Source of the DNA: Jannaschia rubra
Lineage (GTDB): Bacteria > Pseudomonadota > Alphaproteobacteria > Rhodobacterales > Rhodobacteraceae
Direction: 5' to 3'
Length of the DNA stretch: 64,000 nucleotides
NCBI RefSeq assembly: GCF_001403735.1
Contig: NZ_CXPG01000024.1
Coordinates: forward strand, 23,072 to 87,071
Positions 19,101 to 26,192 of this stretch are shown in pieces. A model generated the notes under the pieces. That model was not told the origin of the DNA. It saw only the letters and a list, made by a program, of their open reading frames with translations, and ran no database searches. Every line of letters begins with the position of its first letter. Position 1 is the stretch's first letter. The translations under genes were made by a program, and so were the position numbers.

Positions 19101-22051
19101 TCGATCGACAGCGGTGCCGTTCCGATCCGGTCCGCGAAGTTCAGAAAGGCGATCACCTCATCGAAATCGGTCAGGGCGGGCCCGGCGATGCCGGGGGCCA
19201 GTTCGATGAGATGCCCCAATTCCGCGACCGTGATGCCGAGCCAGTCGAGCAGCGTCGCATGACGGAACAGGAGGCCCAGGTTGTCGGCCGAGAGCGCGAA
19301 CCTGCGCGCGGTATCCGTGTCGCCTTGCAGGTCAGCCCCCAATGGCACCGCGAGCAGGGCGATCAGATCGGCGAGCACATCGGCCTTCAGCCCGAGCCCG
19401 CCGCGAAGCCGCCCGAGGGTGGCATCGGTGGCGGCATCCGGAACCAGCGCGTGCACCGGGTGCACGAAGCTCTCGCCGGCACTGGGCCAGGCGACCCCAC
19501 GTTCAAGGTGATGATCGGCGTTGAAGCGCCGTTTCAGCAGGCCGGCCCCCCGATCGCCCGGTTCGTTCGACACCCGCCCCAGAAGCGACGCGGCTTCGGC
19601 GACATCCGCGCCATGGCGTGCCATGAGGTCCAGCAGGGCGGCGACATCGCCCAGGGCTTCGGTCAGGTCGCCGCCGCGCCCGGCCTGCCGGACCGCGACG
19701 TCAATCACATCGAGCGCCGGATAGCTGAGCCCGGTCGCCCGCGACAGACGAAAGATGCGGTGCATCCGGTCCAGCACGCCCAGGTTGAAACCGGCTGCGC
19801 GTTCGATGTCGAACTGCACGCTTCGATCATCGCGTTTCCCGCCGCGCAGGCGCGGGTTCTCGGCGCCACGATCGGTCACGAAACCGCACCGCACGAGGGC
19901 CTCGAGATCGCCGGCTTCGAGCCCGGTGGCCGTGGACAGCACCGCACTGTCGAATGTCGAAACGGTCTGGCCGGTCCCGGCGAAGTCGAACCCGTAGATC
20001 CGGCGCAGGCTGGCGCGTTGAATGTTGGGCGTGGCGATCAGGTCGCGTGCGACACGAGGCAGACCAAGGCGGATGGCCTGCGCCTGTTCGAGGGCGATAT
20101 CGACAAAGGGCAGCACCACGTCCTGCGTCAATCGGAAATGCGCCAGATAGGCTGTCAGCGTCCGATGCGGCAGCACCATGGGCTGATCGAAGCTTTCGAC
20201 GGTGGTGGCCAGATGGTCGCGATAGACGAACTCCACCAAGGCCTTCCGGTTGCCGCCCCCGAAGCCTTGACGCTTGGCCAGGTAGGTTTCCATGACCTCG
20301 TTGACGATCACCAGCAGGGGAATTTCGGTATTGGTATTGGCGCAGCTGAGTTGCAGCGACCAGAGATCCGGCCGGCGGTTGCGCAGCGCCAGCACCGCAT
20401 CGGCATTGGCCCCGGTAAAGACCACGTCGAGCACGTGGTCTTCGACGAATGTCATCAGGTCGGCGTAGTAGGCCGCCGCACCCAGCACCGAGCCGCATTC
20501 GGGGCAGTCGCAAAAGGTCTGCGCGCCGAAAAGCTCTTCCCAGCCGTCAAGCTGACGGAAGAAATCACCGATGTCTGGCCCGATGTTGCCGGAATCGAGC
20601 CATCCCAGACCGCCTGCCACTGCATCGCGGATGCCGACGGCGGCGACACCGACATCGGCGGCGATGGACAACGCCTTGGCGTGATACACCTGGGCCGTTT
20701 CGCGATCGAAGGGCACGGCGGCGACGAAGGCGTCTTCGGTCAGCGCGGCGATGGCATTGGCCCCGGCGAACCCGTTGACGATCAGTTCGGCGGCATCCAA
20801 TGCATCTTCATCGGCGACCATGTAGGCGCGCTGATACGCACGGGCATTGGCCAGCACGAGCGGCCGCATCTCGTCATCGATCCGGTCGAGCTTGAGTTGT
20901 TCGGTCAGCCTGTCATTGGCGGCGGTAAGGTCGAAGGACAGGAAATCGACATTGGCGTTGGCTTCGCGAAAGGTCCTGTCGGCCTCCAGCCGCCTGGCTA
21001 CGATCTCGGCCCGTTCGTCGTCGGCGGTGTCGATGTCATCGAGTACCTGCGCGAGCTTCAGCCCCGGGTGGGCCGCGATCATCTTGAATACGGCGGCATG
21101 ACCGTCCTCGGCGGCGGCTCTCGTGTCATCGTCGATATCGTCGCGGCCCGAGAGATCGAAGCTGCCGGGACGGGCGGCGGTGCTGATGCCTGCGACGGCA
21201 AGCGGTTTGAGCCGCGCGATCAGATCCGGGTCGGGGGCATCGCCCGAGCCGACCTTGCGCAGCAGGGTGACGGTCGGAAAGAGCGCGGCCAGCTTGCGCT
21301 TGATGAGCCGTGCGTGATCGGCGCGGTCCAGCCCCGGCGGCGGGGGGGTATCGGCCTTCTCCAACGCGCGCTCCCAATCGCCGGCGTCCAGCCCGGCCAG
21401 CGGGCGGAGCGTATCGGCCGCACCCGCGTCGTCGGGCAGCCGCACCTGTTCCTGGACCACTTCGATGAGGGCGAAATCCTCCTCCAGCAGACGATAGAGC
21501 GACAGCCGCTTGCCAAGGCGGGCGGCCGCCTCCTGATCCAGGATCTGCCGTTCGGTCAGGGCTTTGACATCGTCATCCTTGAGCGAGAAAAGCTGCACCC
21601 CGCTTTCGACAAGACGTTCGGCGACGGTGGCGTCGATATCGGCCTCCTTGGCCAGCCGGAACGAGCGGGCCGTGGCCAGTTCGCGGGCAAAGAGCGGGTT
21701 GGCGGCGATGGCCGTGCCCCGGTGGAGCAGGGCGCGGGGCTGGGCGGGCAGTTCGAGGCGGGACAGGCGGTTCAGCGCGCGGTCGCGGTCGCGGTCGGGC
21801 AGGTCGGCCATACGCAGTCGCGCTTCGATATCCCGGCGGGGAACAGCACGGACGGGATCTTCGAAATCCAGGTCGCGCACGGCCTCCCGGATGATATCGG
21901 GCTGGTCTTCGAAATGACGGTCGACAGTCCGCCTGAGCCGCTTCTTCAGCTGGTCCTGCAGCCGCGCATAAAGATCGGGGTGTTCGGTTTCTATATCCTT
22001 CGGAGTTTTGCCGGACAGCGCATCAAGGGCAATGAAATCTTGAAAGTCCAC
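13178..22051 (-). CDS. Tc toxin subunit A (TcA-like pore and injection subunit)
   Basis: A 2957-residue protein starting at GTG 22051, chosen because GAGGTGA lies five bases upstream. Near residue 515 is CDCPECGSVLGAAAYYADLM, the cysteine-rich signature of TcA N-terminal shells. The neuraminidase-like region begins near 1455 (YLEGFEVLANLRIAGSF). A hydrophobic channel-like segment lies near 2440 (IPEAGSPFAMKYGGKQ) and a long coiled coil at 2500-2550. The TcB-binding domain begins near 2665 with SLPESFCDIYYPGMFLRLIK. In characterised toxins TcA forms a pentameric bell whose central channel inserts into host membrane after a pH shift and injects the TcC payload. No signal peptide is present, as is usual for Tc proteins. 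It is about 450 residues longer than the well-studied TcdA1. Confidence 0.95.
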   Translation of the reverse strand: MDFQDFIALDALSGKTPKDIETEHPDLYARLQDQLKKRLRRTVDRHFEDQPDIIREAVRDLDFEDPVRAVPRRDIEARLRMADLPDRDRDRALNRLSRLELPAQPRALLHRGTAIAANPLFARELATARSFRLAKEADIDATVAERLVESGVQLFSLKDDDVKALTERQILDQEAAARLGKRLSLYRLLEEDFALIEVVQEQVRLPDDAGAADTLRPLAGLDAGDWERALEKADTPPPPGLDRADHARLIKRKLAALFPTVTLLRKVGSGDAPDPDLIARLKPLAVAGISTAARPGSFDLSGRDDIDDDTRAAAEDGHAAVFKMIAAHPGLKLAQVLDDIDTADDERAEIVARRLEADRTFREANANVDFLSFDLTAANDRLTEQLKLDRIDDEMRPLVLANARAYQRAYMVADEDALDAAELIVNGFAGANAIAALTEDAFVAAVPFDRETAQVYHAKALSIAADVGVAAVGIRDAVAGGLGWLDSGNIGPDIGDFFRQLDGWEELFGAQTFCDCPECGSVLGAAAYYADLMTFVEDHVLDVVFTGANADAVLALRNRRPDLWSLQLSCANTNTEIPLLVIVNEVMETYLAKRQGFGGGNRKALVEFVYRDHLATTVESFDQPMVLPHRTLTAYLAHFRLTQDVVLPFVDIALEQAQAIRLGLPRVARDLIATPNIQRASLRRIYGFDFAGTGQTVSTFDSAVLSTATGLEAGDLEALVRCGFVTDRGAENPRLRGGKRDDRSVQFDIERAAGFNLGVLDRMHRIFRLSRATGLSYPALDVIDVAVRQAGRGGDLTEALGDVAALLDLMARHGADVAEAASLLGRVSNEPGDRGAGLLKRRFNADHHLERGVAWPSAGESFVHPVHALVPDAATDATLGRLRGGLGLKADVLADLIALLAVPLGADLQGDTDTARRFALSADNLGLLFRHATLLDWLGITVAELGHLIELAPGIAGPALTDFDEVIAFLNFADRIGTAPLSIEGAHRAAGLADLEVEATALAKTLRDRIVTGQGSRFAGAVFAGTDGLTALQSQDIIDANAGIFEPAGADGFYRLIAGADLAPALALPAGVVADDGALKEALNPHAIPDLLAEAVAGQFATIREAAQTLITACGIDATAAATADALRGDGGIDPLLPAMTALLRITAAMPPARTAPEVLAYATSHMPLFGAPDAGAIDAMAALRLAGFAAMAPAAAMALVPVLEGYDGAGFDPTTGPALGSFLGLSAGAAMALSDAVALPVNALDALGLMELAAGLTGTLGVTADFLGNAAANDYDRLDAAANAVIAALRVQHPDDHAWAEVNKDLEAKILNARRDGLAAYLIHSIHPEFENFSQLYDYFLLPTEVDGCFPTSRVVAGTTSLQAYVNRIQMNREQSADGSIRVDPGLIPAEEWDWRRNFQVWKANRKVFLWTENYLDPGFRDNKTPLFETFEAEVLQNELDEQAILDAYARYLEGFEVLANLRIAGSFHAIDDANETDVLHLIGVTPGDPPTFYYRTAENIKFGHRSRTRNTRWNPWKPINIKIPVREVSPVVHDGRLHVFWVEIVTTAQNEVREAGSRFIGYKHRFAIKFSTLRLDGEWTVPQAISLYGTPPFGETDGLIDDPLVDPEEAEAFFDAIRDMFGFGIFSSDPADLDGAIKAMLTPRYDTEPHTTAREGYSLVTPEWSRVHPESTPSGIRLSGVGCQMRAMVDLFDKDTRAAPHTKRQGRIRWTKNSSPPSPILSERDDQLWFGQLASAPFDDYAFVALAADGDARQRVQRHAPEDFRNLSSDGLFQGKLANLRGADVQPINGSLIDAVIDRDGDLLLFQGTALPGQTWVLKRIGTTLARTIARRLFTGGIDGLLEMAQQESLRERSTPIGVTSSSVIDAIVDDGIDFNGAFGTYYREILFHVPFLLARTLQEQGSHAEAKRWYEYIFDPTTTETIADIPALSDEQNAARQRDRNWRYVEFRGLSVPRLRTILTQQDAIAAYRDDPFNPHAIARLRISAYQKATVMSYVRNEIDWGDRLFRQFQQETIAEAIIHYQTAREILGPRPRKIGDCGQIGGSRSYDAIKPALESGSTFLAELENWLLVDKQAGRPAFVAQADLGLTLDVEVASSATWKAAMSQEMKAKGLVVVGESHLDGRRATVHLDGTPNQKLKARTSFAADTAVRAQVDEPMINPSIAAAAAAPAEPDEMLVADLRDTRARFVPGTSVAAFAELRERVRDAAPDADSGDWRGVARKKRGRRRGPRFVFSVLRTISPVFCVPGNEELLGYWNLVDDRLYKIHNCLDIDGNRRQLTLFAPEIDPRALIRARAAGLSTDDILAALNGSAPPLRFGALIDKAKQFAGTVQSFGSALQAALEKKDGEALNLLRLTQGRDVLGRTTQTRTWERDIALRNHEAMLARQVTLNNALSRTEGLIDDGLNTEEATQRIAHHTASALRGVEAVLGFLAGAVHLIPEAGSPFAMKYGGKQAGDSAQSFMVGTRALADLAGAVASSAALEATFTRRTQGWNHHAGQQRDQLKELEKELAASELRTRIAERAVTLHELSITHAEELQSQAENKFSNLAFHDWAAATLQTVHRDAFNCAMSLARMAEAAYRFERGDQTSELLSGNYWDSGRSGLHAGARLTVDLQNLEKRFLETTPSHQEIDQTFSLFQIDPAALVELKTTGTTRFSLPESFCDIYYPGMFLRLIKAVRVTVPTVAGPHANISAMLTLEDSFLRRDPDPGAALQAVPAARGQTISTSTAQSDAGVFELNFGAAKYLPFEGAGVISQWRLTLPRADGFPPFDYSAISDVLLRISYTAEFDGILREHTETQNAALAGTLAQTFQDNGLQRLISLRQEHRDVFQALVAGPPDTAVDLTVGPRHFPIFVAGRALTISNFRLAVQTGGGVGTLAFTVDGDATTAFGAAADLGKMAAAAVAPMAGNDPRGTWPITVSDAGDLGGADGSALDTDAVRDIYVIIDYGIGARQ

Positions 22052-22390
22052 CGGTCACCTCGTGCAGATCTGAGGGTTGAAAGGGCGGTACGCAAACAGC
22101 CGGACTCATCAGTCGGCTTACCTAAGGTAACATAGATTTTGCGTATCGGAAAATGCGTGTCTCCGAGTGACGGCAACAGGCCTGCGGACCCACAGGTGCT
22201 GGCTGGCCATCGAATGGCGCATCTTCCCGATGCGCGAGCGGCGCGCCGGGTTGTCGAGCATCAAATCCGTTTCCGCCTGTTCGGCGACGTGCTGAATTCG
22301 GGAAGCTCCGGATGATCCCGTACAGGGAGGCCCGTTCTCGCCGCAGATCTCTGCGAATGCGGTGCCCGACGGCACTGGCTTCGGTGGCGC
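22052..22390. other. Upstream region of the Tc toxin operon
   Basis: About 340 bases between the PfkB gene and TcA. Short frames here have no ribosome site and no recognisable product. The part nearest TcA (22080-22145) is AT-richer than its surroundings and contains the TTACCT/AGGTAA inverted repeat listed separately, so it probably holds the toxin promoter. Confidence 0.5.
22118..22130. promoter_or_regulatory. Inverted repeat upstream of the Tc toxin genes
   Basis: TTACCT-A-AGGTAA: two perfect six-base arms around one base, centred 73 bases before the TcA GTG. It lies in a locally AT-rich stretch in an otherwise very GC-rich region, which suggests an operator for a dimeric regulator. I cannot name the regulator, and no regulator gene adjoins the toxin genes. 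Confidence 0.4.
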
Positions 22391-23311
22391 TCAGGCGGTC
22401 CGGTCGTCCATGGCGGGGTGGTCCAGGATCGCCCGCGCCTCGGCCACGCTCGGCATCGCGGACAACGAGCCGAACCGGGATACGGCAAGGCCGGCGGCAG
22501 CGGCGCCGCGGGTCAGATCCTCGACCGCGAGCGGGCCGCCCCGCCGCCGCGCCGAGGCGATGGCGACGGATTGAAACGTATCGCCGGCCCCGGTCGTATC
22601 CACCACCTTGGCAGGTCGGGCCGGCACATGCACGATCTCGTCACCCCGCCCCAGAAGCGCGCCGCCCCCGCCCGATGTGAGGGCGACGATGCCCCTGCCG
22701 GCCCGAAGCATCGCCGCCACCGCCGCCTCGCCCCGCAACCCCGTCAGAAGCTCTGCCTCCGCCTCGTTGAGGAAGGCCAGGTCCACGCGGGTGAGCGCCT
22801 CCGACATCCAGATCCGGGTCGGCGACGGGTTGAAGACGACGGTCATGTCGCGGGCGCGTCCGGCATCGATGAGCGCCATCGTGACGTCCTGCGTCAGGTT
22901 CCCCTGCAGGACCAGCAGATCGCCCGCCCCCGCGTCGTCAAGTGCGGGCAGGGCATCCCTGGGACGCATCGCACGGGCGCAGTCGGTGGTGGTGACGATG
23001 ACATTGGCCCCGGTCGCATCGGACAGGATGATGGACCGATCGGTTGCCGTGGCCGGTACCAGGTGCAGGTCCGAGGTCAGAGGTTCGACCGCCAGAAGGC
23101 TCCGGACGGTCTCGCTCGCGACATCGTCGCCGACCGCGCAGCGCAGCCGGACCGACAGGCCGCAGCGGGCCAGCATCACGGCCTGATTGGCCCCCTTGCC
23201 CCCCAGACCCGCATGGCGGTGCGATCCGAAGATGGACTCGCCTCCCTGCGGAAGGGCTTCGACAGCAAAGGTTTCATCCAGTGCGACATTTCCGATCACG
23301 ATTGCCCGCAT
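22391..23311 (-). CDS. PfkB-family (ribokinase-like) carbohydrate kinase
   Basis: A 306-residue kinase starting at ATG 23311 (MRAIVIGNVALDETF), the usual PfkB N-terminus, with AGGTGA ten bases upstream. An in-frame GTG at 23374 would add 21 residues. The first signature GLGGKGANQAVMLA lies at about 36-48. The second, DTTGAGDTF at 238-246, contains the anion hole and the catalytic base Asp244. It should phosphorylate a sugar, sugar acid or nucleoside with ATP in the cytoplasm. It is divergent from the lacI-transporter operon across a shared palindromic operator, so it is probably the kinase of the same pathway. Confidence 0.9.
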   Translation of the reverse strand: MRAIVIGNVALDETFAVEALPQGGESIFGSHRHAGLGGKGANQAVMLARCGLSVRLRCAVGDDVASETVRSLLAVEPLTSDLHLVPATATDRSIILSDATGANVIVTTTDCARAMRPRDALPALDDAGAGDLLVLQGNLTQDVTMALIDAGRARDMTVVFNPSPTRIWMSEALTRVDLAFLNEAEAELLTGLRGEAAVAAMLRAGRGIVALTSGGGGALLGRGDEIVHVPARPAKVVDTTGAGDTFQSVAIASARRRGGPLAVEDLTRGAAAAGLAVSRFGSLSAMPSVAEARAILDHPAMDDRTA

Positions 23312-23397
23312 CTTCCGTTCGTCACCTGTTCCCGGTCCGCCCGGATTGTCATGTGAAAAGTTCACCGTTGACACGACCTGACTTTCGCCCTGTTAAT

Positions 23398-23412
23398 CGG
23401 TTTACTAAACCG
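23398..23412. promoter_or_regulatory. LacI-family operator, perfect palindrome
   Basis: CGGTTTA-C-TAAACCG, seven-base perfect arms with a single central base, lies between the divergent PfkB gene and the LacI regulator, 29 bases before the regulator start. LacI-family sites are typically palindromes of this size with CG-type ends, so this is the probable autoregulatory operator controlling both directions. Confidence 0.8.
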
Positions 23413-23440
23413 CTTTACCGGCCGATGGAAGCGCCACGGA

Positions 23441-24472
23441 ATGAAGGTCAGGCACAACCTCAGGGATGTCGCGCGCCAAGCGGAGGTCTCGGTGACGACA
23501 GTATCGCGCTACCTGAACGGGACGCTGGATCTGCCCGCGGGTACGCGCGGACGCATCGACGCGGCGGTGACGCGCCTCGGCTATGCGCCAAACCTTCAAG
23601 CGCGACGCCTGAGCCTCGGGCGCTCCGACAGCATCGCGCTGGTCCTTCCCGACATCGCCAATCCGTTCTTCTCCCGCCTGGCCGCCGCCATCGCCGCGCG
23701 GGCCGAGGAGGCGGGCAAGATGGTGACGCTGCACGCGACAATGAATCGCCCCGAGCGCGAGGCCGCGGCCATTGACCTGGCGGTGCGGAACATGGCGGAC
23801 GGCCTGATCCTGGTGACGACCGATCCGCCGCCCGAGGCCGTCCTCCACCGGCTCGCCCGGGTCGTCATCCTGGACGAAGACGTCGCCGCCGACGCACCCC
23901 GCGTCCTCTGCGACAACCGGCAGGGAGGTGAGCTGGCGGGTCGACATCTTTGGGCAGCGGGGCACCGGCGGATCGGCTACATCGGCGGCCGGGAAGATCT
24001 GGCGAGCACTGCCGCGCGGCTGGAGGGGCTGCGCGAAGGGATGGGCGGGATCGCCCCGGTCTCGATCCATGCCGATGTTCATGCCAAGGCGTCGGGCCGG
24101 CATCTGGCGCTGCGGTTCCTGGCACGGCGGGCAGGCGAGACGGCGCTGTTCGTGGGCTCGGACGAACTGTGCGTGGGCGTGCTGGAGGTGTTCCGGGAGC
24201 GGGGGATCCGCGTGCCCGAGGACCTGTCGCTCATCAGTTTCGACGATGTGCGGTCGCTGCATCTTTTCGCGCCCGCGATCACCGCGATCACCCAGCCGGT
24301 CGAGGATCTCGGCCGGTGCGCGGTGGACCTGCTGCTGCAGGGCGACTGGGACGATCCCGCCTTTCGGGCGACGACAAGACGACTGCCTGTGCATCTGACC
24401 GAACGCGCGTCGGTCCGGTGCATCGGCCAACAAGAAACCGACACTGACCCCAACAAGGAGAAACGATCATGA
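23441..24472 (+). CDS. LacI-family transcriptional regulator
   Basis: A 343-residue regulator. The N-terminal helix-turn-helix NLRDVARQAEVSVTTVSRYL and hinge helix (NLQARRLSLGRS) occupy residues 5-62, followed by a periplasmic-binding-protein-like effector domain (DSIALVLPDIANPFF, GSDELCVGVLEVF, LSLISFDD). The family represses sugar catabolic genes until a sugar or sugar phosphate binds. Its stop overlaps the ATG of the next gene (ATGA), so it is co-transcribed with the transporter it probably controls. The palindrome at 23398-23412 is the likely target. Confidence 0.93.
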   Translation: MKVRHNLRDVARQAEVSVTTVSRYLNGTLDLPAGTRGRIDAAVTRLGYAPNLQARRLSLGRSDSIALVLPDIANPFFSRLAAAIAARAEEAGKMVTLHATMNRPEREAAAIDLAVRNMADGLILVTTDPPPEAVLHRLARVVILDEDVAADAPRVLCDNRQGGELAGRHLWAAGHRRIGYIGGREDLASTAARLEGLREGMGGIAPVSIHADVHAKASGRHLALRFLARRAGETALFVGSDELCVGVLEVFRERGIRVPEDLSLISFDDVRSLHLFAPAITAITQPVEDLGRCAVDLLLQGDWDDPAFRATTRRLPVHLTERASVRCIGQQETDTDPNKEKRS

Positions 24473-25401
24473 TCACGACTTTCAGGACTGCCCTTCTGGC
24501 GGCGACCGCAATTGCCGGACTTGGCGCCGCGGCGGCCTCGGCCGAGACATACGCGATGGTGCAGATCAACCAGCAGGCGCTGTTCTTCAATCAGATGAAC
24601 GAAGGCGCCCAGGCCAAGGCGGACGAGCTTGGGCATGAGCTTGTGATCTTCAACGCCAACGACGATCCGGCGCGCCAGAACAGCGCCATCGAAACCTACA
24701 TCCAGCAGGGCGTGGACGGCATCGCCGTGGTCGCCATCGACACGAACGGCATCATGCCCGCGGTCGAACAGGCCGCCGCGGCCGGGATACCCGTGGTTGC
24801 CATCGACGCGGTCCTGCCCGAAGGACCCCAGGCCGCGCAGATCGGTGTCGACAATGCCGAGGCCGGTGCGATGATGGGCGACTATTTCGTGGAGTACATG
24901 AACGCCGAAATGGGCGGCGAGGCCAAGATCGGCATCGTGGGCGCGCTGAACTCGACCATCCAGAACATCCGCCAGAAGGGGTTCACCGACGTGGTCGAAG
25001 GCATGGAGGGCGTGGAAATCGCCGCGGTCGTCGACGGGCAGAACGTGCAGGATCTGGCCCTGTCGGCGGCCGAGAACCTGATCACCGCCAACCCCGACCT
25101 CGACGCCATCTACGCCACGGGCGAGCCGGCCCTTCTGGGCGCTGTGGCCGCCGTCGAGAGCCAGGGCCGCCAGGGCGACATCAAGGTGTTCGGTTGGGAC
25201 CTGACGCAGCAGGCCATCGACGGCATCGACGCGGGATACGTCCAGGCCGTGATCCAGCAGGACCCGCGCGAGATGGGCAGCACCGCGATCGCGATCCTGA
25301 ATGACCTCGCCTCGGGCGGCTCGACGGACGCGAATGTGTCGGTGCCCGTGACCATCGTCACGAGCGGGAACGTGGACGACTTCCGGGGCATGTTCGAGTG
25401 A
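24469..25401 (+). CDS. Sugar ABC transporter substrate-binding protein (RbsB/FrcB type)
   Basis: A 310-residue periplasmic protein with a clear signal peptide (LLAATAIAGLGAAAASA, cleavage near residue 25) and the type I periplasmic-binding fold of the ribose/fructose group: FFNQMNEGAQAKADELGHEL, QGVDGIAVVAIDTNG, FGWDLTQQAIDGIDAGYV. AAGGAG lies eight bases before the ATG. It overlaps lacI upstream and the ATPase downstream by four bases each. The ligand cannot be read from the sequence; the operon enzymes suggest a sugar or a ribosyl-like compound. Confidence 0.93.
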   Translation: MITTFRTALLAATAIAGLGAAAASAETYAMVQINQQALFFNQMNEGAQAKADELGHELVIFNANDDPARQNSAIETYIQQGVDGIAVVAIDTNGIMPAVEQAAAAGIPVVAIDAVLPEGPQAAQIGVDNAEAGAMMGDYFVEYMNAEMGGEAKIGIVGALNSTIQNIRQKGFTDVVEGMEGVEIAAVVDGQNVQDLALSAAENLITANPDLDAIYATGEPALLGAVAAVESQGRQGDIKVFGWDLTQQAIDGIDAGYVQAVIQQDPREMGSTAIAILNDLASGGSTDANVSVPVTIVTSGNVDDFRGMFE

Positions 25402-26192
25402 CGGCCACGGCCACCCGGACACCCGCGTCGGAGGGCCCCGTGCCCTCCGGCGAAACCGAGCCGCCGCGCATCGCGCTGCGCGGCATCCGCAAGAGCTTCG
25501 GCTCGATCGAGGCGCTGCGCGGCGTCGATCTGGACGTCATGCCGGGCGAATGCGTTGGTCTCATCGGCGACAACGCTGCCGGCAAATCGACCCTGACCAA
25601 GATCATATCGGGCACCTATGTTGCCGATGCGGGCACCATCGCCGTCGATGGCGAGCAGGTGCGCTTCACCGCGCCCGCCGATGCCCGCGCCCATCACATC
25701 GAGATGGTGTTTCAGGACCTGAGCCTGTGCGACCATATCGACGTCATGGGAAACCTGTTCCTCGGCCGCGAGATGACGCGCTGGTCCTTTCTCGACAACC
25801 GCCGGATGAAGGCGCGCGCGCGCGAGATGCTGAGCGATCTGGATATCCGCATCCCGAACCTGCACGCCAAGGTCGCGCAGCTTTCGGGCGGTCAGCGACA
25901 GGCCATCGCCATCGCGCGCGCCGCGTCGTTCCAGCCGCGCCTTCTCATCATGGACGAGCCGACGTCGGCGTTGGCCGTGGCCGAGGTGGAGGCGGTGCTG
26001 CGCCTCATCAACCGGGTCAAGGCGCGAGGCGTCTCGGTCATCCTCATCACGCATCGCCTGCAGGATCTGTTCGAGGTCTGCGACAAGATCGCCGTGATGT
26101 ACGAAGGCACCAAGGTCGCCGAACGCGAGACGCGCAGGACGCAGCTCGACGAGCTGGTCAAGCTGATCGTCGGCAAGGGGGAAGCGATATGA
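25398..26192 (+). CDS. Sugar ABC transporter ATP-binding protein (FrcA type, single ABC domain)
   Basis: A 264-residue ATPase beginning at GTG 25398, which overlaps the previous stop. Walker A is GDNAAGKSTLTK (about 59-70), the Q-loop VFQDLSLCDHI, the signature LSGGQRQAIAIARA and Walker B LLIMDEPTSAL. One nucleotide-binding domain only, unlike RbsA/XylG, which carry two. This is the arrangement of rhizobial fructose transporter FrcA, and implies a homodimer working with the permease encoded next. Confidence 0.93.
   Translation: MTATATRTPASEGPVPSGETEPPRIALRGIRKSFGSIEALRGVDLDVMPGECVGLIGDNAAGKSTLTKIISGTYVADAGTIAVDGEQVRFTAPADARAHHIEMVFQDLSLCDHIDVMGNLFLGREMTRWSFLDNRRMKARAREMLSDLDIRIPNLHAKVAQLSGGQRQAIAIARAASFQPRLLIMDEPTSALAVAEVEAVLRLINRVKARGVSVILITHRLQDLFEVCDKIAVMYEGTKVAERETRRTQLDELVKLIVGKGEAI

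Noticed and set aside
5691..22135. Very long plus-strand open frames opposite the Tc toxin genes (up to about 1350 codons)
   Set aside because: They are antisense shadows caused by extreme third-position GC; they have no recognisable domains, while the minus strand encodes clear Tc proteins.
22118..22375. 85-codon minus-strand frame upstream of TcA
   Set aside because: GTG start without ribosome site, odd composition, and it overlaps the probable toxin promoter.
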